Shown here one piece after another: positions 31,633-42,220 of a stretch of 64,000 bases of DNA. A program made the translations under genes and the position numbers. Source of the DNA: Spinacia oleracea (lineage: Eukaryota; Streptophyta; Magnoliopsida; Caryophyllales; Amaranthaceae); NCBI RefSeq assembly GCF_020520425.1, contig NC_079487.1, positions 128,362,385 through 128,426,384 of the forward strand, given 5' to 3'. Each line of letters opens with the position of its first letter. The first letter of the stretch is position 1. Below the pieces are notes generated by a model. The model made no database searches, was not told the origin of the DNA, and saw nothing but the letters and a program-made list of their open reading frames with translations.

Positions 31633-34122
31633 TCAACTGAAAGAATAGAAGTTGGGGGGAGAGAAGGTACCAGAGCTTCCTTTACAAAGAGTTAAAGCCC
31701 TCTCCAAATTGGAAACTACATCAGACATTGTTGGTCTCTCTTTCCCTTCCAAGTTAACACACATCATCGCGGTGTAAGCCAGCAGCTCAACAGCCTCAGA
31801 CTCATTCATCACTGGAATCTCTACCCGTTTATCCAACACCTTCCACACTTCCCCGGATACAATGAAAGGACCTGCGTACTCTACCACCCCGGTGGGCCCA
31901 CTTTTCTCACCCTCCTTGAATACCGCCTTCTTTCCTGTCAAAAGTTCCAACAAAACCACCCCGAAACCATACACATCACTCTTGGTTGTCAAAACCTTTA
32001 AAACATAGTACTCAGGATCGATATACCCAACTGTCCCAACTGGTTTTATTGACATGCTCCCTTCCTGATTCTCCGGACCCTTTAATGACAAACCAAAGTC
32101 AGAGACTCTACCGACCCAATTTGCATCGAGAAGGATGTTTGAGCTTTTAATATCCCGGTGAATAATGGGTGGGACTGCGTAGTTATGAAGGTACTCAATC
32201 CCTCTTGCAGCATCTAAAGCAATATTAATCCTAATCTTCCAGGAGTTCACGGATCCGTTACTTTTATGAGTGTTCTTGGTATGCAAATGATCATGTAGCG
32301 CTCCATTACTCATATACTCGTAAACCAAAAGCCTCTCGTTCTGTTCTTCACAAAACCCAACTAAACTCACCAAGTGCTTGTGGTGAACCCGAGTTAAGAG
32401 CACCAATTCTGACTCAAAAGCATTTCCTCTTTCCTTTCTTGTGCAGATTTCTTCCCTCTTAATGGCAACTTCACAACCAATATTAGAGAGTTTTCCTTTA
32501 TACACGGTTCCGAAACTCCCTCTCCCAATCCTGTTCTCTAAGGAGAAATTCTTTGTAGCAGCAGCAAGCTCAAATAGGGTGAACACCTCTGATTTCTCCA
32601 CGTGTTTTGAAGAATAGTCCCAACTCCTAGCACGCCCCAAGGTCATAGAACTAAGCTGTGTGATCGACGATGATCTTGACTGAGGTGCACTTGAAGCATT
32701 ACTTGCTATAAAAGCTGAATCACCAGTATTGCTACTACCAACAGAATCATGCTGTTTATCCCTCGCAACATCCAGAACCTTCTTCCCGTCTTTTGAGGAA
32801 CCTGGTCTTTTAAGGTATATGAAGTAAGCAAAGGCAAACATTCCAGAAAGGATACCAACAAACCCAAATACCTCATACGCCCAGAGAGGCCGGAGTGTTT
32901 CCTTCTTCGATGGTGGTGATGAAATTGGATATGATGATGGTGAAATTGCCGTTGGTGATGGTATAGGCTCAGGAACATTTCCTGCCTCTAGTTTTATTTT
33001 AGGCTTTAATGGAAGTGGAAGCTCAATTACACATGATCTGCAAATAACTGTATCACCACTACAGAGTGACTCTGAATCCGGAAGCACACCACAAAGTTGA
33101 CAAGATTCACGGACACATCTACCAGGTACCATACTTGGCAGTGAAACTGAAGTATTAAGCTTACCAGACAAACCAGGACCCCAGCAAATCACAGTAAAAT
33201 CGTCAGTTCTCAGACCACAGATATAATCTACACCAGAAATGATTGACTGAAATGAGAGATTCTGAACTTTTTGATCGGTGGTGATAACTGATGTATTAAT
33301 ATTTCCTCTATTGCCCCAGCAGATGAGCGAGCCATTGCTCCTTTGCAAGGCACAGGAGTAGGTCCTACCAAGAGCAAGCTCTGAAAAATGGAAAGGTCTT
33401 TCTAAAGGGACATTAAGTTGGCCTGAATCATTGATTCCTTTACATATTAATAACCCAGAAAAAGCAATCCCACAAACATGAGATTTCCCAGCAACTAAAC
33501 TCAGCATTGACATATTACCAAACTCTCTCTCAATAAAGTCTCCTATCCCACTTTCACCCCAACACAAGACATTCCTCTCATCCTTAACTATCCCGCACGA
33601 AAACCCTTTACCTGATGTGAGGGCAAGGAAAGCAGTTTCTTCCACACGAGGTAAAGTTGGGGTGAGTAGACCGAGTCTTGCTTCCCTTTCCCAACATCGG
33701 ATGTTTCCTGTTCTGGCCTGCACTGCACAAACTTGATCATCTCCAACTGTTAGATCAGTCAACGGGAAACGAGTATTATGGTAAATTCTCTTGCCATGGA
33801 AATTGAAACTGGGAAATATCGTGTCCCAGCAGAAGAGATCGAAACCACCAGAACTCAGTCCACAGAAGAAGTCCTGCCCGCCAGAAATGGCTTCGTAAGA
33901 GATGTTTGGCAGAACTGAAAATGTTTTACCCTGTTGAAAACATTGGATACCCTGATATTTTCCCGCAAGAATGCCACACACGGTGTTAGAACCATGGCTG
34001 GCAGCAATAGTCGAAGAGGAGCCAAAGCCGCTGACCATGGTTATAAAGAAAAAGAGAGTTAAGAGAACAAGAAAGAACTGACATCTTTCAAGAGGAGAAA
34101 AACAGCTGGCTTTCTTCTTCAT
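31633..34122 (-). CDS. CCR4: CRINKLY4-related receptor-like kinase (CCR3/CCR4-type), intronless
   Basis: Membrane Ser/Thr receptor kinase of 829 residues. The start was taken at the ATG at 34122 (MKKKASCF), which gives a clean signal peptide (LVLLTLFFFITMVSGFGSSS). The ectodomain has crinkly repeats with paired Cys/Trp (CGILAGKYQGIQCF, CGLSSGGFDLFCW, CAVQARTGNIRCW, CGIVKDERNVLCWG, CALQRSNGSLICWG), then a TNFR-like Cys-rich part (CVRESCQLCGVLP..CRSC, about 340-366). A single TM helix lies at about 413-436. The kinase has GRGSFG and VAIK near 530-555, IIHRDIKSSN near 653, SDFGLS near 675 and GTVGYIDPEYY. All catalytic residues are present, so it should be active. CCR3 and CCR4 of Arabidopsis are also intronless; the choice between them is uncertain. 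The 3' end is duplicated at 7589-7781. Confidence 0.9.
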   Translation of the reverse strand: MKKKASCFSPLERCQFFLVLLTLFFFITMVSGFGSSSTIAASHGSNTVCGILAGKYQGIQCFQQGKTFSVLPNISYEAISGGQDFFCGLSSGGFDLFCWDTIFPSFNFHGKRIYHNTRFPLTDLTVGDDQVCAVQARTGNIRCWEREARLGLLTPTLPRVEETAFLALTSGKGFSCGIVKDERNVLCWGESGIGDFIEREFGNMSMLSLVAGKSHVCGIAFSGLLICKGINDSGQLNVPLERPFHFSELALGRTYSCALQRSNGSLICWGNRGNINTSVITTDQKVQNLSFQSIISGVDYICGLRTDDFTVICWGPGLSGKLNTSVSLPSMVPGRCVRESCQLCGVLPDSESLCSGDTVICRSCVIELPLPLKPKIKLEAGNVPEPIPSPTAISPSSYPISSPPSKKETLRPLWAYEVFGFVGILSGMFAFAYFIYLKRPGSSKDGKKVLDVARDKQHDSVGSSNTGDSAFIASNASSAPQSRSSSITQLSSMTLGRARSWDYSSKHVEKSEVFTLFELAAATKNFSLENRIGRGSFGTVYKGKLSNIGCEVAIKREEICTRKERGNAFESELVLLTRVHHKHLVSLVGFCEEQNERLLVYEYMSNGALHDHLHTKNTHKSNGSVNSWKIRINIALDAARGIEYLHNYAVPPIIHRDIKSSNILLDANWVGRVSDFGLSLKGPENQEGSMSIKPVGTVGYIDPEYYVLKVLTTKSDVYGFGVVLLELLTGKKAVFKEGEKSGPTGVVEYAGPFIVSGEVWKVLDKRVEIPVMNESEAVELLAYTAMMCVNLEGKERPTMSDVVSNLERALTLCKGSSGTFSPPNFYSFS

Positions 34123-34462
34123 GGGAAGAGTTTCAAGGAAAAACAGATTGCAGGCATGGTAGCAAGTAGAAGAAGAATGATCGGACAAGGAAGACAGAAA
34201 ATGAAAGGGATGAATGCAGACCCATTGAAAAAAAAACAAAAAAAATAGGGTCTACGATGAATTCTGAAATCAAGAAGAAGAATACAAGACAGCAATATGT
34301 CAAAATTCCGACCTTTTTTTTGTAAGTTGATGGGTGTTTGCAGATTCAATTAGGACTAAAGTTATAGAGGCAACCTTCGATAAACAACCATTGGAGTTGA
34401 CCGGAAATTATCAGGTAGCTGGACATAATATGGCAAAGAACTGAGTTTGAGAGAGGGAGAGT

Positions 34463-34469
34463 TTATAAT
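34463..34469 (-). promoter_or_regulatory. TATA-like box of the receptor kinase gene
   Basis: On the minus strand CATTATAAAC is followed by a CT-rich stretch (TCTCCCTCTCTCAAACTC), a common plant core-promoter arrangement. It would place the transcription start ~310 nt before the ATG. Confidence 0.45.
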
Positions 34470-34499
34470 GGCCTGCACGAATTCTTCTTTTATTATTAT

Positions 34500-35158
34500 C
34501 TTAACATAATATAACTACCATTGTTGGAATACCATGTCGTGCTCAGATATGAGCTTGATTTTATAGTTATTTAATAAAAAGAAGAACAAGTTTACTTGGA
34601 AACGTCACAGGCAGGATGCGGGAGACAGCTACTAAAATTTCCCTATCTAACCAGCCCAAGGCAATAATAGGCATTGACTAGTAAACTGCCAATATTTGGC
34701 AACAACAAATGAGTGCTAATACAAATGGAAATGTGGGTGATTTAATTTCATTAGATGACTTAAAGATGAGTGCTACAAATATAAACAGCAATACCAAGAA
34801 ACTAAAGCAAAATGAAGATCATAACAAAAGAAGGCAGAGGTAGCAGAAGAAAGAAATAGTATAGATCATTGAACTTGTATAACAAGAGCAAGTTTAATGA
34901 CATAGTTCTGCATCTCATCTTCATTATCAGACGATGTGAATAAATATTCTACAGACATCTAGAACCACAAGTAACCCACCAAGCAATCCATAATGGAGAA
35001 ATCAAAACGAAAAGCAAGTAATGATGCATCATAACGGCCATATAATTTCACTAGCTTGCCTGAATACAAAAGACTACACACCGTCAAGCTTGTTGAATTG
35101 GGGTCATGTGCTGACTTAAATACTCTGAAATTTAACAGTTATCATAGGCGAGCAGCTA
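34500..35158. other. Intergenic between kinase promoter and S18 3' end
   Basis: No gene was recognised. The right part is likely 3'UTR of the minus-strand ribosomal gene. Confidence 0.6.
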
Positions 35159-37118
35159 TCATTCAACAGGATCCTGAACCAAGTCAGCAGCTCGGGTGTC
35201 ATACTCCTCTTCCAACCGAAAATCCTCATCAAGATCCTCCATCGTTCGCCCAAATGCAAATTGTTTTGTCCCCATTGTTGTGAAAGGCAACAATCCAAAA
35301 GCACGGGCTGTCTTGATCTCCCTTGCAACTTTCCTTTGGGCTTTCGCACTAATTCCAGTCTTCATAGTAGATTAAGGTATACTAGTGTTCAGAATTCACA
35401 TTCCAGGGGAGAAAATATTTCAGCCAAGATAGAGATGATATGTGTTTACCTTGCTCCTCTTGTTGAGTATTCCAGCATCAGTCAAAAAGTTCGCAAGGAA
35501 TCTCACATTCTGCACAATATAAATTGATTTGAGCACCAGTTCTATTCAAGATTTGAAGAGACAGGTTTAACCAGTAGGAAATACTTATTCCATTACTCGA
35601 AACAAACAAAAGAATATACTGAAGATCATCCATGCTTACCCGGAAATCTGCTTGCCTTAGAACCTCCTCTGTAGTTACTTGAAACTCAGGCCGTTTGCTA
35701 GGTTTCCAAACTCCTGGTTTTCTAAGATCAAGATCCTACAGTGAAGAATATCACAGCAAATTCACAAAGATATAAATTTAGTTTGTACGCCAAAACAAAT
35801 AGCACAAAGACAAAAACTGTTTTAAGCAGGCAGTCAAAACTCAAGATGAAGGGCAAAAATGGGTACTTGTCCAAGTTTCAAATTCGGCTATTCATCAAAT
35901 TTTTGTACACTTTGGTCCAAAATGAAGTGTTAAGTATCCAAAACAGGTTCTAAGGTGTGTTTTAAGCAACGATAAAGTACAGATCTAAGGAAGATAAATG
36001 AGCTAAGTAGCATGAAGTTTTAAATTTCTGGAGGTATGCATGACACGTTTGATAGAATCAATAACCAGCAGATAGCTTAACACCTTAACTGCCGTACATT
36101 CAGATACATACCTCGGGGTTATATGTCACACCAGGCTTAAAATTCATGTCTGTTCTAAAGGTATAATCTTCTTGGTTAATCTCATCCGGATTGAATTCAA
36201 AGTATTTAGCTGCATCATTCAGTTTCTTCTCCATCCCATCAAGCAACGTACTGTAATCACCTCCGAATTCAGTAGAACCCGTCCCCATTCCAAACCGAGC
36301 CTTCTCAATACTGTCAAGATTCTGAATGAAGGCATTATCCTCAGAGATCCCACCAAAAATGCGACGCACAACATTGGACTCAGATGAATTGGTATCCTTG
36401 TTCTCATCATTCCCTTGACCTATTACAAAGTTCAGGGCAATCCAAAAGCATTACAACATGGAAGATAAGGCCTCTCAAACTTACATTGTATGTACAACGT
36501 CAGAAGAATAGGTAAAACCCAATATCAATATACTACTATGAACTACATAAAAGGTAAACATGTAACTATGTAAGCAATCTCTTTACAGTTTACACTAAAC
36601 TGAAATACTATTAACTCGTGCAATTCCAGAATGCAATTTTCCACAATCTACAAAACCCGCCAGAATGGCCTTAAAACTCTAATGTAACATCTACGAAGTA
36701 CTAGATTAGTTAGTTAAAAAAAAAAAATCAACTGTCATGTTCTCAACTTAGAATTTCGACTATCTCACTATTCATCTGTTCCTTGAATACATGCAAAACT
36801 AATATGATCTACAATCATCACAAACTGTGATTCCATATCAATTCTCTATCATAGTACAATACCAACCTAAATTCCAACTTCCCTGCAATAATTTATAGAC
36901 TTACAGCAAGAATTTTTCAATAGGAACTGGGAAATAAAGTACTCCGTAATAAAAATGCCGAAATAAATAAACAAATAAAGATAAAACATCACAAAATAAA
37001 AATTACCATGATTTAAATCGGTGGAAAGGGTTCGGGCAGTGATGGACCGATGAAATTGATGATGATGATGATAGAATCCATCACTTAGAGATCGTATTGC
37101 TACCCGAATAAGCTTCAT
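35159..37118 (-). CDS. Organellar ribosomal protein S18 (bS18m type)
   Basis: Small-subunit ribosomal protein, here with a long N-terminal extension. Exons in transcription order: 37118-37007, 36419-36112, 35735-35640, 35509-35450, 35359-35159; all junctions fit GT-AG and phases agree, giving 258 residues. Exon 1 (MKLIRVAIRSLSDGFYHHHH, then QFHRSITARTLSTD) is basic, Ser/Arg-rich and lacks acids early, as in a mitochondrial presequence. The S18 core is in the last two exons (NVRFLANFLTDAGILNKRSK, then TGISAKAQRKVAREIKTARA and FGLLPFTTMG). The middle exon (GGISEDNAFIQNLDSIEKAR) is plant-specific. S18 itself is ~80 residues in bacteria, so most of the length is extension. Mitochondrial rather than plastid location is inferred from the presequence and nuclear coding. 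Confidence 0.9.
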
Positions 37119-38204
37119 TTCTGGCTCCTGAAATTATTACAGAAGAAAAAGGATATTCAATCAAACTGATTAATGAGAAAACCCCATAAATTATAAGTTC
37201 AATTTTTTTTTAGGGTCATTAATCAAAACAACATCTCCCATATTTTATAAGGAAATTCCCAAAAAAAATCAAATTTAAGAATCGCAAAGAACTTGAAGAT
37301 TTGAAGCTACGAAGCACGGAAACGCCAAAAATCACGACGTACCGTTTCCGAAACGTCCTGAAACGGGGAAACCGGGAAACGCGATTCGGAACGCGCCGAA
37401 ACCCTTTCAGAAAAATAGAGACGTGTTTGAAACTGAATTTATCCCGGAAACGAAATTTCAATCTAATATTCACGTTTCCCAAGAAAACTTGCTGATTGTA
37501 TGAAAGTTTTTCCGCCAGAAAACTGAAATTAGGTTGAAGAAGATAGGTTGAAGAAGATATCAATTACTCTGTATTTCACACTTGCATAGCCTATATTCGA
37601 AACCGTGCTACAAATTTGGGCCTGGCCCAAGTAGACAAATGGAAATTAAATCATAAAGGGTGTATTTGGTTCAGCATAATTTAGAATCAGGTATGGGTTT
37701 GAAATTATCAAACCCTATACTTATGTTTGGTACTTTGGTTAACTATTTTTGTAAATTTTAAAATTTGGAGACTCACCTCCAAAATCCCTACGGTATCAAA
37801 ACAACATCTCCCATATTTTATCAGGAAATTCCCAAAATAATCAAATTTAAGAATCGCAAAGAACTTGAAGATTTGAAGTCACTAACCCACTAGTTGAAGT
37901 TCCTTTCTTCTTGTTCCACTGATCTATACGCAACTGGTGATCACCATGTACGACGAAGTTAGCGGAACGTCGACGTTTTGAACGAGCAATGAGCTGATAA
38001 AAATGGCGGATAAACGAAGCGAAGATCGAAAGGGATTTTGATCTTTGAGTAGGGTTTTAGACTGCCATTGCAAAATGATCAAACCGTAAATTTGGGCTTG
38101 TTGTGGATTTAGCCCATTTATTATTTTGGCCATTTACCTAATTTTGGAGCCCGCCTTACATGAATCTGCTATTTCTTTCTTGGTTTCCAACTTTTAATTT
38201 TGAA
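37119..38204. repeat. Upstream region of S18 with an ~84 bp direct duplication
   Basis: 37223-37306 and 37796-37878 are near-identical (TCAAAACAACATCTCCCATA ... AGAACTTGAAGATTTGAAG). Between them lie a GAAAC/CGTTTCC-rich stretch (37310-37500) and a TGTATTTGGTTCAG-type repeat (about 37665). The first copy lies in the presumed S18 promoter/5'UTR. No gene was seen. Confidence 0.75.
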
Positions 38205-38580
38205 ATATAGACCTTGTTTGACAATTGGCGGTTGGTTGTTGGCTGTTGGATGATTTACTTGACTTATTTGACTGGTTGTTAGTGTTGGATTTTTTTTGTT
38301 GGATGTTTGACTATATATTTTCTAAAAATGTGTTTGGTAAAGTTGGTTTTTTACTACTGGTTGTTTCATAAAATGTACTTAGTAAAATGAAAAGCCAACA
38401 GCCAATGTTAAGAAGCTACTCTTCCTAACTTTTGGGTTTTGGCGGAAAATCCGGCTTTTTAGCCAAGGAACTAAGCAACTTACCAAACATCTATATTGGT
38501 TGTTTGAACACATAAAAAAGCCAAAAAGTCAAAAGCCAATGAAAAAGTAAACAAAAGGCCAATTACCAAACAAGTCAAAA
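38205..38580. mobile_element. hAT-like MITE
   Basis: The ends ACCTTGTTTGACAATTGGC and (inverted) GGCCAATTACCAAACAAGTC are complementary. The interior is full of GTTGGTTGTTGG words and the complementary CCAACAGCCAA. ~375 bp, no ORF. Confidence 0.65.
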
Positions 38581-38980
38581 GTTTCATTATAAAGTACTCT
38601 TCTAAAAGTAACGGTTTGATCATAACTAATTCGATCGTATATACCAATGAATTCTTGACCAAGTGATTAATACTAAAGTTTTATGTAAGATAGGTCACTG
38701 GTTCAAGCAGGAAACTATTTGATGACACTGCTAGTGTATTTTCTTTGACCTACTTGTGCTTGTTGTTCACTGGCCTTTGTCTCTCAATCTTGTCGTCAAT
38801 AAAAAAAAGTGCTTCCTTTTAAAAATCTTCACTCGCGCATGATCCACGAGTCATTTAACTCAGTTTAGCAGAAGACTTGCATCCTTACCACCAAATTAAC
38901 AAGTGCAAACCATGATACATGGTGTCCTAGGTGCCCTTCATTAATTGTCAGATAACAATATACTACGTGCTAGTAATATG
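38581..38980. other. Intergenic, no gene seen
   Basis: AT-rich; nothing recognised. Confidence 0.6.
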
Positions 38981-39867
38981 TGTTGGAAGTAAAGCGTGGA
39001 AAAGTGCTTCGCGATGTAGTACCAGGCGCGAGTGCTAAGGGCAAAACTGGAAAGATTAAGTCGACCGATCAGACAGGGTTCGCCTGGGCGAGCGAATATA
39101 CATGTTGTTTTGTTGTTGCACGCATGCCCGACCGGGCGGAGGCCAATTGTTGGTTTTCCTTGTGTTTGTTTGCTTCCTCTAGATTCTTGTGTAACAACTT
39201 GTTTAGTGGTCTTAATTGGCATTAATTCTTTGATGATTATAATCATAAGTGATTCCCTTTTATTGTTTGGGGGTTACATGTCTTTCATGTTCTTGAGTTA
39301 AAGATCTCATTACACTCTCTTAATAGCATTAATCTCTTATAGCCTTTGGTCATCTTTGGTTGTTACAAATTGATGTTTCCCCTTCTCCTTCCTTTGTAAT
39401 TTTGGTGAGTGGGTTTGGTGGTTATTCTCCCTGTTTAATTAATCATGCACTATTATGAGTTATTACTCTTGATTGTCATTGATTGCTCTTGGTCTTTGGA
39501 GTTCTTTAAGTGTTTGATTTCCCCCCCCCCCCCCCCTCATTCTTTATATATATTCTCTCACTTCTTTGAGTAGAGATATAGAAAATCAATTTTGGATTCT
39601 TCTTGTAATTACACATATCCCTTCAAGCTTTTTTGTTTCCTTGTTCTTTTGGGTATAAGTTTATGTGCCACCTCATCAAGAAAACGTGTCTTTGTGATGA
39701 GAGTCGTGCAAAACTTAGGAAACGAATCGGTGAATACAATTGTGCACCCCGGTTGCACCAGACTCGTTTTCAAGGCAATAGTTTGGTTACCACCGTGCAA
39801 CAATTTTCTAAACACGTCCTTTTTCGTATTTTAGTATTTTGGCTTGAAAACTCAATTATTAGAACAA
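38981..39867 (+). mobile_element. Possible LTR-retrotransposon LTR
   Basis: It begins TGTTGGAAGTAAAGCG, like the solo LTR at 18159, and is less AT-rich at the start. It has a TATATATA-type core (about 39546) followed by promoter-like sequence, and a C homopolymer near 39521-39537. The 3' end and target duplication were not found, possibly because a MITE interrupts it at 39868. Confidence 0.3.
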
Positions 39868-40130
39868 TACTTCCTCCGTCTTTTAATACTCGCAACGTTT
39901 AGACTTTTGTCACTATTCATATAATCTACTTTGACTATTCGTAGTGTTTTTTATATAAGATAAAACGCAGTCATATGGGATCTTGTTAGATTCGTCTCAA
40001 TGTGTATTTTCAAAATATCAACTTTTTATAATTTTTGCATAAAGAGAATTTAAGATATAAATGATCAAAGTTGTGCATCGGCATGCGTGAAACTAACAAA
40101 CGTTGCGAGTATTAAAAGACGGAGGAAGTA
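39868..40130. mobile_element. Stowaway-type MITE
   Basis: TACTTCCTCCGTCTTTTAAT at the left and ATTAAAAGACGGAGGAAGTA at the right are perfect inverted termini with TA ends. 263 bp. Confidence 0.92.
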
Positions 40131-40612
40131 TGTTATCTTGAAGGTATGTTCTGCTTAATTACAGTCCATGGAGCATGCTTCTTCAGTTCCTTGGTAGCCG
40201 GAAAGGAAGGTGTGATTGAGCCATACCGATCAAGTCATTGTTAACCACCATTGATCAAAGATAAGGCAACTTATTAAAGTAAATAAAAAGGAGGTTATGC
40301 CTATGATATGTCATATATCAATTGCGTGTTAGTTATTCGAATCATAACTATAGTCTATATAGCTTAAATCTCAAAGATTCTAATTAGTGGTGAATCTTGT
40401 GATCAATAACTATCAACTAGAAAATCAGAATCTATTTGGAAAAAAAAAATTATTAGGAGTGACACGTGTCATTTATTGGTGTAAAAAAAACACCAAAAAC
40501 TTTTTTCCTAAAAATTCCCTATTTCATTCATTTTTAAAATTTTCTATCTCTTTCTATTTACTATTTATATAAGAGAAAATATGTGTACATATATTATGAA
40601 AATAATATATGC

Positions 40613-40667
<55 letters not shown>

Positions 40668-41084
40668 TTGCTCAAAATGATTTTTTGTAATATTTTAGTC
40701 AAATCGTATATTAATAATGGATAATATATTTACTCAAAATTTTGATTAAATAATGCGGAGTATTATTTTGGTCAAATTAGCACATCAATAAGCATATAAA
40801 ATATGTAATACGTAGCAGCACGAAAGTTGCATATATAATATGTATTAGATGATTAAATGAGTACGTTCAAGATTTACTAATTATGAGGTAACTTTAAGGA
40901 GAGATATATTTTCGTCATACTTCGTACATGTAGAGGACCTAATCTATAATGTTAATATCCTCTCCATTTTGTTCATCCATTTCTAAATTGAGATGATTAG
41001 GCTTAACCTACCCCCAAAAAAAAAAAAATAACCCTACCCCCTTAATTTCCTATTCATTTATAACCACTAGATAGAGATGATTAA
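40131..41084. repeat. Intergenic with (TAA)n microsatellite
   Basis: 40617-40668 is a TAA repeat. The rest is AT-rich without a supported gene. Confidence 0.8.
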
Positions 41085-41410
41085 CATGGGCCCGGCCCGC
41101 TTGCGTGATCCGGCTCGACCCGAAAATAACCGAGTTTTGGGCAGAATAGTTTGGCCCGATTTTCGGGTTCGGCCCGACCCGACCCAAATTTTTTGAAAAA
41201 AGTGCAGGCTTTGGGCAACATAGAACAACATTTTTAGTTATAAATTTGGCCCGACCCGCAATTGGCCCGAAAAACCCGCTATTTTTGGCCTGAAATAGTG
41301 GGTTTTGGGCATACAAAATTGGCCCGAAGCTTGGCCCGGACCGGCCCGACATTATAGGCAGATTTTTATGTCCTCGACCCAGCCTGGCCCGCCTTTTGAT
41401 CAGGTCTACC
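41085..41410. repeat. Dispersed GGCCCG/CCCGAC-rich repeat
   Basis: Dense GGCCCG, CCCGACCCG and GGGCCGG words in both orientations inside AT-rich DNA, ending near TTTTGATCAGGTCTACCACT. The minus-strand frame across it (41050-41496) is a by-product of the repeat words. Confidence 0.6.
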
Positions 41411-41958
41411 ACTGGTAAAGAAATGTTAGATCTTATTTCTCTTGTAAATATCGTATCACTCTTTATTAATGAATTAATTTTTTTTAAAAAAACCATCGAT
41501 TAACAAATGGGCCATACATTTCTTTTAAGTAAAGATGATCCCCTCCAATACAGAAATGCTAACAAAAATCCTCCTTGGGATTTGCTTTTGCTTCCTAAAG
41601 TAATTCAAGATATACTTATGTTTTTGCTTTCATATTTTTCAGGAGTCACATGTTGATCGGCACAAGTATTAAGTAAATATAGTTGACTTTGATATAATAA
41701 AGATATAAGTGGGTTAGTCGACAATAAATAAATATATAAAAAGAAACAAGTGGGATGCAAAAGTTATCAAAAATGAAATTATTTATGATTTAAGTGGGCT
41801 CATAGAAAGTAAAAAATAGTAAATAATTGGGAAGTGGGTGTAAAAGTTTCCAAAAATGAAATTGTGACTCTTAAAAAAAATACGGTTGAAATTAGTAATT
41901 GTGACTTATAAAAAGAATATGGAGAGAGTACATGAATTCAAGAAGTTACTAACTTGCT
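41411..41958. other. Intergenic, no gene seen
   Basis: AT-rich; nothing recognised. Confidence 0.6.
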
Positions 41959-42220
41959 ACTCCCTCCGTCCCTTAATACTCGCACCGTTTTGACTGGACA
42001 TGTTTGCCAATACACATCTTTGGCCACCAATATCTTCAACTACATATTATAAAAACTTATTTTTTTTCAATATTATGAAAATATATATTAAGATGAAGCC
42101 AACAATATACTATATACTAACATTTATTTCCATATACTAAAAATAAAATAGGGTCAAAGTGAATTATGTGAATAGTGCAAAAAGTCAAAACGGTGCGAGT
42201 ATTAAGGGACAGAGGGAGTA
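41959..42220. mobile_element. Stowaway-type MITE
   Basis: TACTCCCTCCGTCCCTTAAT at the left and ATTAAGGGACAGAGGGAGTA at the right. 262 bp, and the same subfamily as 39868-40130 by its ACTCGCA.CGTTT interior. Confidence 0.92.

Larger units (their letters stand above)
29969..31823. repeat. Segmental duplication copy B (parental locus)
   Basis: Intact counterpart of 6077-7781. It spans from mid-exon 9 of PLC gene 3 to the kinase 3' end. The extra ~180 bp at about 30655-30840 is missing from copy A. Confidence 0.93.

Noticed and set aside
41050-41496. 148-residue minus-strand frame
   Set aside because: Composed of the GGCCCG/CCCGAC repeat words; no recognisable domain.
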